The notes beneath the pieces were generated by a model. It was not told where the DNA came from, ran no database searches, and worked only from the letters and a program-made list of their open reading frames with translations. This document shows positions 35,596-42,211 of a stretch of 64,000 bases of DNA, piece by piece. The stretch comes from Sediminicola arcticus. GTDB lineage: Bacteria > Bacteroidota > Bacteroidia > Flavobacteriales > Flavobacteriaceae. Position 1 is the stretch's first letter. Every line of letters starts with the position of its first letter. A program made the position numbers and the translations under genes. The stretch spans positions 494,601 to 558,600 of the forward strand of contig NZ_JBEXAE010000003.1 in NCBI RefSeq assembly GCF_040566695.1, read 5' to 3'.

Positions 35596-36291
35596 TTTAT
35601 ATTTACCGTTTTCGTATTTTAAATTTTCAATTTTTTTCGATTTCTCAATTATTTTTTCAGTTCCTTCCATTGATTGTATTTTTATGATTGAGTCAATAAT
35701 ATTTAAATCGTAAAATTCAGATTTTGAATTTAGATTTGGTCGTATAATTAGTCTATGCTCAACAAATTCTCCAATACTCATTCCGTCAGTTTCTCCGTTT
35801 AACCTATAAATAGAATAATCCTTTAAAACACATACTAGTTTTTCCCCGTTTCTAATAAATAACGAAAGTTCTGTTGAAGAATAAGGATTAGGTCGGCTAC
35901 CGCCATTGTATTCAATTAAGACTCCAATAGTTTCAGAATTTTTAGTCAATTGATAGGGTTGATAAACAACTTCTATATTTTCCAATTTAATAGCATCACT
36001 ATTCCAAGAGTCTTTTTCTGAGAATCGAGATTTAATTTTTCCGTTTTTTCTATTTAAAATCAATAGGTGGCCATTCAGAGTCATATACCCATCTCCTTTA
36101 TGGGCAATTTCAGGAATGACAATAACTGTTTCAGATTCCGAGATATCTTTTTGTATTATGAATTCCGATAAACAATTTTCTATTTTAATATTCAAATTAC
36201 TTAAGGCACTTTGAACAAAGTCAATTGACTTTTCTTGAGCACAAGAACTAAACGTATAGGTTGAAATTAAGAATAGTAGCAATTTTTTCAT
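35584..36291 (-). CDS. Hypothetical lipoprotein, 235 aa (array unit 6)
   Basis: Signal peptide with lipobox ending at Cys 17 (MKKLLLFLISTYTFSSC), so a membrane-anchored lipoprotein. The rest is a beta-rich soluble domain (TVIVIPEIAHKGDGYMTLNGHLLILN) without recognised family. The 3' end overlaps S10 by 12 bases. Alone in its unit. Confidence 0.65.
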   Translation of the reverse strand: MKKLLLFLISTYTFSSCAQEKSIDFVQSALSNLNIKIENCLSEFIIQKDISESETVIVIPEIAHKGDGYMTLNGHLLILNRKNGKIKSRFSEKDSWNSDAIKLENIEVVYQPYQLTKNSETIGVLIEYNGGSRPNPYSSTELSLFIRNGEKLVCVLKDYSIYRLNGETDGMSIGEFVEHRLIIRPNLNSKSEFYDLNIIDSIIKIQSMEGTEKIIEKSKKIENLKYENGKYKNVL

Positions 36292-36296
36292 CCAAT

Positions 36297-36502
36297 GTTT
36301 TGTAACGCTTCAGCTATGAGTAGTGCGGAGGCAAGGAAACGTTTTTGTTTCTGTCTCCGCACTTAGCAAAAGCTTTTTGTTTTGATTTATATTTTTTCGC
36401 CAGAGCAAAATCGAAAAGATTTTGCGGACATAGTAAATATACACAAGCCTTAGTGTAAAAACCTAAACCCCACATTAATTATAGCCATTGTTACCCAACG
36501 TT
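36297..36502 (-). repeat. Array site S11 (family C)
   Basis: Arms AGCTATGAGTAGTGCGG and CCCACATTAATTATAGCC; body shares GGCAAGGAAACGTTTTTGTT with S5. Tag ACCCAAC equals that at S12, 7/7. Confidence 0.9.
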
Positions 36503-36505
36503 TTT

Positions 36506-36937
36506 CTACGTTATTTTAGTCCAATATTCGATTAGAATTGTTACAGAAAAACATAAAAATGAAATTCCAAAAGTTGTAATTTGCCAAACAAATTGGCGCC
36601 AAGTTTTCTTTCCGATTATTTTGGCTTTATTCCTATCCAGTTTAATGCTTTCTCGATTATCCTTTTCTCTGTTACGCGCTATTTTTGCTGTTAATCTAAA
36701 ATCTTCTAATCTATTTATTGCAGCCAAAATACCAAGAAATACAGAAACTATAATTAATAAAAGCCCAACCCAAAAGAAGAATTTTTGTGTGCAATCAAAT
36801 ATAATATTTGAGGGCTTTATAAAATCAAACACATATCCAATTAAGGCAACAGAAAGTACAATTACAAAATTGTTGATGAAACTTAATTGGGTGATTCTAT
36901 AATTTTCCCATTTACCATAAGTTGATTTTTTATCCAT
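36506..36937 (-). CDS. Hypothetical membrane protein, 143 aa (array unit 5)
   Basis: Two to three membrane helices (FVIVLSVALIGYVFDFI; FFFWVGLLLIIVSVFLGILAA; ITTFGISFLCFSVTILI) with a charged loop (RNREKDNRESIKLDRNKAK). No family recognised. Begins one base after the stop of the upstream gene, so both share a unit and a message. Confidence 0.6.
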   Translation of the reverse strand: MDKKSTYGKWENYRITQLSFINNFVIVLSVALIGYVFDFIKPSNIIFDCTQKFFFWVGLLLIIVSVFLGILAAINRLEDFRLTAKIARNREKDNRESIKLDRNKAKIIGKKTWRQFVWQITTFGISFLCFSVTILIEYWTKIT

Positions 36938-37420
36938 TTAGTTTTTAAATAAATCTTTTGGTTTTTCTATTTTATTACCCATGAGTTCAAAAAGATGTAA
37001 CAACCCTGTCTGCAATTGCTCTGCTTTATCATTATATCCATTTTTCATGCTAATCCTAAACTCGCCTAGAAATTTCTCTTCGTCGCTGTCGTATATTCGG
37101 TTTGATTCTGATTTAATATAAATATCTAATGTTTTATTAGTTCTTCCTTTTCCGGATAAGTATATAGATGAAATTGCATCTGGTTTAAATGAAAAATAGT
37201 CAAAAGTGTTTTTTTCCATTAAAGGATTCCAGCTTTTTTGAGTAAATAATATAGTTTCACCATAGTTAGGGTCAACTTTAGTTTCTATTTGATATGTGCC
37301 CATAATCTGATTATCGCCGTAATTTTCTAGATTCAAATTCAGCCATTCGATGGTTTCTTCTTTAGTTTGCGAAAAAGAAACTTGGAAGATTAATAAAAAT
37401 ATCACTAAAATTTTTTTCAT
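36938..37420 (-). CDS. Hypothetical secreted protein, 160 aa (array unit 5)
   Basis: Signal peptide MKKILVIFLLIFQVSFSQ with cleavage before or after Gln, then a small soluble domain (ETIEWLNLNLENYGDNQIMG). No family recognised, no lipobox. Directly upstream of the membrane protein with a one-base junction. Confidence 0.6.
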   Translation of the reverse strand: MKKILVIFLLIFQVSFSQTKEETIEWLNLNLENYGDNQIMGTYQIETKVDPNYGETILFTQKSWNPLMEKNTFDYFSFKPDAISSIYLSGKGRTNKTLDIYIKSESNRIYDSDEEKFLGEFRISMKNGYNDKAEQLQTGLLHLFELMGNKIEKPKDLFKN

Positions 37421-37439
37421 GGATTGATGTTTTTAAAAT

Positions 37440-37587
37440 GTTGGGTAACGGTTAGGCTATGATTCCGTTGTTGAGATTTGATGTTAATCATATCGAGCTT
37501 GGATTCTAGCTGGTTTAAAAGTACGAAAACTTTTGAATTGTAGTAAATATGCTAAACAATGGATTATAGGCATTGTTGTGTGCAGTT
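37440..37587 (-). repeat. Array site S12 (family B)
   Basis: Arms AGGCTATGATTCCGTTG and CAATGGATTATAGGC; body like S2. Tag GTGTGCA equals that at S13, 7/7. Confidence 0.9.
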
Positions 37588-37589
37588 TT

Positions 37590-38297
37590 TTATTCTTCTT
37601 TTTGATTATTTAAATCATCAAGATTATTTAATTTTTTTATGTCAAAACCGAAATCATTTGCCTTTTCAGCTATCCAAAGCATCGCTTGTTCAATTATTCC
37701 TTCAGTTATTTTATTCATCCAAAATGCAGCACCAGTTTTTTCACTTTGGGGAACAAATGAATCATGGTAACCTATTGTTAAGCTTATAGTTTTTTCTTCT
37801 TCTGAATTAACTTTTCTTGATGCGAAGAACATATTACTGTCTAAATGAATAAATGAACTTCCTGCATCATATATTTTTGCCACCCATTCGCAACCTTCAA
37901 TTTGTGAAATTGAATTTTTGAGAAAGTTATCTGATAAGCTTTTCAATTTTCCGTTTTCCGTCCGTTCAGTGGATTTAAGATTATTTATTTTTTTTTGTTC
38001 AAAAATCACTTTACTAGCAAATTCGTTAAATTCCAAATTTGAGACGCGGGGAGCATATAGACGTAAATAGGTATCAAGATTAATTCGAACTAATGGAGCT
38101 GCTGCGATGAAATTATTTTCTTTAGAAAGTTCAATAAATGCTCTATTTAAATTGATTGTCCTGTTTAATGCTGCAATTAAAAAAAGGTCGAAAGGATAAA
38201 AGTTAGGTGTAATAGCATGTAGTTGCTTTCCAAGGTTTTTTGTTGCACTACTTAGCTTTTGCAATTCTTCAAGATTTTGTGCTTGTTCTTTATCCAT
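37590..38297 (-). CDS. Hypothetical protein, about 235 aa (array unit 4)
   Basis: All-helical soluble protein (LEELQKLSSATKNLGKQLHAI; LNRTINLNRAFIELSKENNF; RINLDTYLRLYAPRVSN). The helix pattern and RINLDTYLRLYA resemble DUF5677/HEPN-like proteins, a weak guess. I start at the ATG at 38297; the open frame begins eight codons earlier with a GTG that lies in the recombination box itself. Alone between S12 and S13. Confidence 0.6.
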   Translation of the reverse strand: MDKEQAQNLEELQKLSSATKNLGKQLHAITPNFYPFDLFLIAALNRTINLNRAFIELSKENNFIAAAPLVRINLDTYLRLYAPRVSNLEFNEFASKVIFEQKKINNLKSTERTENGKLKSLSDNFLKNSISQIEGCEWVAKIYDAGSSFIHLDSNMFFASRKVNSEEEKTISLTIGYHDSFVPQSEKTGAAFWMNKITEGIIEQAMLWIAEKANDFGFDIKKLNNLDDLNNQKEE

Positions 38298-38314
38298 ATT
38301 AAGATTATTCAAAA

Positions 38315-38454
38315 TGCACACAACGTTGATGTGTAAGATTAGTTGCGTATTTAAGGACCTAATTTAGCAAATACAAACCAAATAGAAAATCCGCGAGGAT
38401 TTTCGTAAGTAGGCTAGAACTAGCAATAAATTATATGCGTTGTTGACTAAAGTA
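38315..38454 (-). repeat. Array site S13 (family E, diverged)
   Basis: Arms TGTGTAAGATTAGTTGCG and AGCAATAAATTATATGCG; inner AAATCCGCGAGGATTTTCG hairpin. Tag GACTAAA against GGCAAAA at S14, 5/7. Confidence 0.82.
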
Positions 38455-39148
38455 AATTATTCAAAATACGTTCAAATTCATCTACATTTCCATTAAGTCC
38501 ATTTTCCACTATTCGTACTTTTCCGTTCGAATCAATAAATACATTTTTCGGAAATGCTTTAACACCAACCCTGTCAAGGTAATCTTGTGCGTTAACAATA
38601 TGAATAAAATCAAAGCTATTTTTATCAATGAATCTATCGACAACATTTTTTTTATCAAATGTTATCGTTATAAAATTCACCTTGGATTTATACTTTTCTT
38701 TTAATTTATTTAATTCTGGAATTTCTTCAACGCAAGGCTTACAGGAAGTAAACCAAAAATTTATTAGACTTGGTTTCCCTAAAAGATTTGATTTATTAAA
38801 TAAAACATTATCAATAGTATTTAATTCAAAATCTGGCAGGTCTTTCCCTATAAGTTCGTAAATTTTATCACGATCAGAGGATGAAATAATATAATTTTCT
38901 CCAATTCTGACATCGAGTCCAAAAGGTTGAATTAAAGAATCCTTAGATGAATGTTTTTCTTTTAAACTATAATTAATTTTTAAGGCTATAGAATCATTTC
39001 CATATTTTTCAGCAATTTTTTGTCCCAAACTATAATATTCTAATTCTGTGAAAATTTCTCCCGAATTAATGTTTTTATAATAAGTTGTTTTCCCTTTACT
39101 ACAAGAAAATAAGGTAATTAATACTAGTATGTAAATTGTCTTTCTCAT
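38447..39148 (-). CDS. TlpA-like lipoprotein thioredoxin (array unit 3)
   Basis: 233 residues, lipoprotein signal ending at Cys 16 (MRKTIYILVLITLFSC), then a TlpA/AhpC-TSA domain with active site CKPC in INFWFTSCKPCVEEIP and cis-Pro in VKAFPKNVF. Homologous along its whole length to 27302-28030 (shared NFWFT, LNKLKEKYK, FDFIHIVNAQDYLD-like stretches), but membrane-anchored. The stop lies inside the tag of S13. Confidence 0.85.
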   Translation of the reverse strand: MRKTIYILVLITLFSCSKGKTTYYKNINSGEIFTELEYYSLGQKIAEKYGNDSIALKINYSLKEKHSSKDSLIQPFGLDVRIGENYIISSSDRDKIYELIGKDLPDFELNTIDNVLFNKSNLLGKPSLINFWFTSCKPCVEEIPELNKLKEKYKSKVNFITITFDKKNVVDRFIDKNSFDFIHIVNAQDYLDRVGVKAFPKNVFIDSNGKVRIVENGLNGNVDEFERILNNLL

Positions 39149-39152
39149 TTAT

Positions 39153-39351
39153 TTTTGCCAACGGTTTAGCTATGAACAGTACGGGAGCAAACTAGCGTTT
39201 GCTTTCGGCCACGCACATAGCGAAAACTTTTTGTTTTTCTTTTCCTTGTCAAAGCAAAATCGAAAAGATTTTGCGGTCTCTATAAAAATACGCAACCCCT
39301 TCGATTAAGCCAGAAGCCCATATTGTTTATAGGTTTTGTTGTGCTTTCGGT
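39153..39351 (-). repeat. Array site S14 (family C variant)
   Basis: Arms AGCTATGAACAGTACGGG and CCCATATTGTTTATAGG; inner hairpin GCAAACTAGCGTTTGC. Close to S16 at the window end. Tag GTGCTTT against GTGCTTC at S15, 6/7. Confidence 0.9.
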
Positions 39352-39355
39352 ATTT

Positions 39356-40093
39356 TTAATCAGCTATTTCTATTTTTTCTAATAATATAGATGCTGATTT
39401 TTTATATTCCCTTAATAATGGTAGAAAATTTTCAATCGCAATCATTCTATACGTGACAACCTTATTTTTGAAAATTCCATTTTTTGCAAGAAATTCTATC
39501 GTTCCTGGATTGTATTTGATATTCATATAGTCAGGGTACCAAGGGAATTGCTCAAAATATTTTATGTTATTAAATGACTCTTCCTTTAATTTGTCAAGTA
39601 CCATATTTAAAGGTTCCGCAATTTTATAGAATTGAATAATTTCATTTGTAAGGTCTTTATTTCCGCTTGTGTTAAAGTCATTATATGTTTTAATTAATCC
39701 TATACCTTTATCTTGGATTTCAAAGGAAATAAAATTATTTATATCTCTTTTGCTCGGAATAAAATCCGAATAATTATTAGCATTAATTGAATCCAAGGGA
39801 ATACTTGAATACTCTACAATAATCATTTTTTCAAGTCTTAATTCTAACTGTTCATATTGTTTTATAACATAATCTATATTTGAGAGGTCAGACTTTAGGT
39901 TTGATTCAACTTCATTGTAAATATTATTAAGTTGATTTTCACTTTTTTTATTTTCATTCCAATTATTAATTGACAATGCTATCAAAATTCCAATCACGAC
40001 AAGAATAATTTCTCCAATCGCATATAGTAGATACTTGCTGAATTTGTTTTCAGTCAACATTTTTTGTCTAATTTTTCTAAAGAATTTTATCAT
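39356..40093 (-). CDS. DUF6090 family membrane protein (array unit 2)
   Basis: 245 residues: MIKFFRKIRQKMLTENKFSK, membrane helix about 20-40, INNWNENKK, then a helical domain (LNNIYNEVESNLKSDLSNIDYVIKQYEQ) that differs from the two other DUF6090 copies. Leader GTTGTGCTTCATTACCAGA starts at the S15 junction and is nearly identical to that of 26336-27064. Function unknown. Confidence 0.85.
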   Translation of the reverse strand: MIKFFRKIRQKMLTENKFSKYLLYAIGEIILVVIGILIALSINNWNENKKSENQLNNIYNEVESNLKSDLSNIDYVIKQYEQLELRLEKMIIVEYSSIPLDSINANNYSDFIPSKRDINNFISFEIQDKGIGLIKTYNDFNTSGNKDLTNEIIQFYKIAEPLNMVLDKLKEESFNNIKYFEQFPWYPDYMNIKYNPGTIEFLAKNGIFKNKVVTYRMIAIENFLPLLREYKKSASILLEKIEIAD

Positions 40094-40114
40094 TGGTTAG
40101 CGGTTTCTGGTAAT

Positions 40115-40255
40115 GAAGCACAACGTTTATGTATAAGAATAGTTGCGGGTTTGTATGCGAGGATTTTCCGAAGGAAAATAAGACGTTACAAACACGCAAC
40201 GACCTTTGATTAAGCACTAAACCGCAATTGTTTTTATACGATGTTGTAAGTAGTT
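40115..40255 (-). repeat. Array site S15 (family E)
   Basis: Almost identical to S9 over the whole body. Tag GTAAGTA equals the tag at S0, 7/7. Confidence 0.92.
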
Positions 40256-40267
40256 TTTTTATTCAAA

Positions 40268-40630
40268 TTACATTGCTCCAATCACAAATGGAACTTTAGA
40301 ATTTTCAGAATAATCTCTTGAAAAACCAGAATTTTTAGCTTTTAAAATCACTCCCGAACTTTTTGCTATTCCTTTAAAACCATCGTTACAATCTACTTCC
40401 AAATTCAAGTTTTTGATTTTTCCATTTTCGGAAAATTCGGTTTTTGAAAAGTCAACAGTTATGTTCCTTTCTGCTTTAAATTCAGATGCGATTTTCGCTA
40501 ATTCAATTTCGGTAGTATTTTCCGTAATTATTAAGAACACTTTCTCAGAGTCGGTTGAATATTTTGTTTCGGATTCCTTTGAACAGCTTATTATTAAAAT
40601 TCCGATTAGCACTAAAATTATTTTTTTCAT
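40268..40630 (-). CDS. Hypothetical lipoprotein, 120 aa (array unit 1)
   Basis: Lipobox at Cys 16 (MKKIILVLIGILIISC), then a short beta/alpha domain (EKVFLIITENTTEIELAKIA). No family recognised, though the charge pattern SEFKAERNITVDFSKTEFS recalls short flavobacterial DUF lipoproteins. It is the first unit of the array after the leading site S0. Confidence 0.65.
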   Translation of the reverse strand: MKKIILVLIGILIISCSKESETKYSTDSEKVFLIITENTTEIELAKIASEFKAERNITVDFSKTEFSENGKIKNLNLEVDCNDGFKGIAKSSGVILKAKNSGFSRDYSENSKVPFVIGAM

Positions 40631-40688
40631 TATTTAAATTTATCTGTTAGTTGTTAATTTCTTCTTTTTGTCACGATTTTCGTCAAAT

Positions 40689-40835
40689 TACTTACAACAA
40701 TTGTATAATGAACATATGTTCATTATACATCTCAATATAGGATATATATAACATATGTTATATATATCTTTTATGAAAATTTTTAAAATCCTAAGCGCTT
40801 TGAGTTTTTTAAATGTAATTATAGCCACGAGCGGT
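40689..40835 (-). repeat. Leading array site S0 with two 28-bp palindromes
   Basis: Begins TACTTAC-AAC (tag of unit 1). The body holds two perfect 28-bp palindromes, 40702-40729 and 40741-40768, both centred on AACATATGTT with centres 39 bases apart. The far end has the arm ATGTAATTATAGCC, like other sites, but the GTT-N7-GTT box is absent. It could be the insertion point of the array or the site of a lost cassette. Confidence 0.7.
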
Positions 40836-40917
40836 AATTGGTGAATAATTTTTAATCAATAGAAAGGATTGCATTAAACCCTTTATCAATAAATCACGAA
40901 ATATGTTACCCCACAAC

Positions 40918-40950
40918 AAAAAAGCCAACTCCTAAGAGTCGGCTTTTCCT
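40918..40950. terminator. Hairpin beside the tRNA-Leu fragment
   Basis: AAAGCC-A-ACTC pairs with GAGT-C-GGCTTT with one mismatch, A-run and T-run on the two sides; looks like the terminator that once followed the tRNA-Leu read on the minus strand. Confidence 0.6.
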
Positions 40951-40955
40951 TTTAG

Positions 40956-41008
40956 TACATGCGGAGAGACTCGAACTATTAAACCTCGTGGCACCAGATC
41001 CTAAGTCT
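40956..41008 (-). pseudogene. 3' fragment of tRNA-Leu(TAG)
   Basis: On the minus strand: anticodon stem and loop AGACTTAGGATCTGG (anticodon TAG), variable arm TGCCACGAGGTT, T-loop TTCGAGT with a damaged T-stem, acceptor half CGCATGT. The D-arm and 5' acceptor are missing. The cut at the anticodon stem is where many integrases cross over, so this may be a relic attachment site. Confidence 0.75.
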
Positions 41009-41112
41009 ATAAAACGTATTCAAATTATTTCCTAAATTAAATTACTCATGAAAACATACGTAATTCTAAGGAAGAGCAGTTTCAAACTCCTTTTTTAATA
41101 GAATTATTCGTG

Positions 41113-41237
41113 AACCTATTGGGTTATCAGAACATGACTTTTCTTTACTGTATCTATGTTTGTAAATAGATAACGTCCTAACCAATATCCAGCTTAAAAT
41201 TAAAGAGGATTAAAGAAGATTTAATGCTCAATTTATC
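41113..41237. repeat. Dispersed 125-bp repeat, copy 1
   Basis: Runs from AACCTATTGGGTTATCAGAA to TTCAATTTATCA-like sequence; nearly the same at 50888-51015. No reading frame is kept in both. Confidence 0.8.
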
Positions 41238-41241
41238 AAGA

Positions 41242-41330
41242 AGTGCTCTATTCGGTGAGTAGCTTCACCTTGAAACTCCAAAACAGCACATTTTAAGGGA
41301 AATAAAATGTTAGGTTGTGGAGCTGTGTTC
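41242..41330. repeat. Dispersed 87-bp repeat, diverged copy
   Basis: Carries ATTCGGTGAGTAG and AAAACAGCACATTTTAA as in 22951 and 43511 copies, with changes between and after. Confidence 0.55.
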
Positions 41331-41372
41331 TCACATCTAGGTGTCTTATTTTTAAACAGCGACTTAAGCTAC

Positions 41373-41969
41373 TTACTGTTTCCCCTTTAATCCAAGCCTT
41401 CGCTTCATTTGGTGTTCATATAAATTATATTGTTCGCCCAAGCCTATTTCTCCCATTTCTAAGGCCTTATGCTTTCTATAGTGCCAATAAGCATTATAAA
41501 ACCCTCCTTTTAGAATTATTTCAATGTGCTGCGTATTTCCTTCGAAGGTATGCCTGATATCAGTGACATAAAAGAAATCGGTCCCCATTTTAGCCGTAAA
41601 GAATGGCAACCGGATATTCTCGCCAATTCTAGGAATATAAGTTAAGTTGGAACATTTAAAATATCCATAGGTTTTGAAGTATTCTACATTAAAGTTAATG
41701 ACCACGTTTTTAAAGTCTAAAAACCCATCAAATAATTCCAGGTAAATGGTTTCCAATTGCCTTCTGGTTCGATAGGTCCCAAGACCAGTTGCCTCCTCGA
41801 TCTGCTTCAAGGTCGGGAATGGCAGGTCATCATCATTGTAATAATCCTTGGCCATTAAAAAATCCAAAAGATCTTTATATTCATCGTTGCCCCCATACTT
41901 TTTAAATACCTGTTCCCTAATAGAAAGCAGATCAATGAGTATCTGTTTTACTGAAATTTTATTCTCCAT
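41373..41969 (-). CDS. Hypothetical protein with possible winged-helix segment, 198 aa
   Basis: No family recognised with certainty. Soluble; residues about 50-80 (LPFPTLKQIEEATGLGTYRTRRQLETIY) look like a helix-turn-helix. The C-terminal half is beta-rich and ends in a basic tail (HQMKRRLGLKGKQ). It sits in the island but outside the cassette array, facing away from fic. Possibly a regulator or mobilisation accessory protein. Confidence 0.6.
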   Translation of the reverse strand: MENKISVKQILIDLLSIREQVFKKYGGNDEYKDLLDFLMAKDYYNDDDLPFPTLKQIEEATGLGTYRTRRQLETIYLELFDGFLDFKNVVINFNVEYFKTYGYFKCSNLTYIPRIGENIRLPFFTAKMGTDFFYVTDIRHTFEGNTQHIEIILKGGFYNAYWHYRKHKALEMGEIGLGEQYNLYEHQMKRRLGLKGKQ

Positions 41970-42079
41970 ACCATGAGTATTTAAGTAGTGAAATAATTTA
42001 CAGTAATTTATAAAAAAGCCGAGAGATGTATTTTAGTACTAGAATTATATTAACATAGAACATATCTGAACCAATGTAC

Positions 42080-42200
42080 TATTTACCCTTATTATATAAA
42101 CGAGAGTAATTTATGCAAATATTTACCTTTATTTAAAAAATAAGGGTAATTTATTTATATATTTACCCTCATACTTAAAACGAGTGTAAATTTAACCCTC
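42080..42200. promoter_or_regulatory. Three 40-bp iterons upstream of fic
   Basis: Repeats start at 42081, 42121 and 42161, exactly 40 bases apart, each beginning ATTTACCYTY and containing an inverted AGNGTAA about 20 bases later (TTACCCT...AGGGTAA). They end 11 bases before the fic ATG, so they are candidates for an operator array. Confidence 0.75.
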
Positions 42201-42211
42201 ATCAAGTAGCC

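Noticed and set aside
35429..35713. A plus-strand frame of 94 codons across site S10
   Set aside because: It is the complement of S10 and of the 3' end of the lipoprotein gene; the same frame fragments recur in S3 and S7 because of the repeat.
40702..40768. Palindromes as a terminator of unit 1
   Set aside because: They lie upstream of the unit 1 gene, and no T-run follows on the minus strand.
23392..40835. Array sites as simple transcription terminators or REP/MITE repeats
   Set aside because: Some bodies could stop transcription, but lack of T-runs at fixed places, the AAC-N7-AAC plan and the matching tags at both ends of each unit are not explained by that.
42080..42200. CRISPR-like array
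   Set aside because: Three 40-bp near-identical repeats with no separate spacers and no cas genes; better read as iterons or operators of fic.
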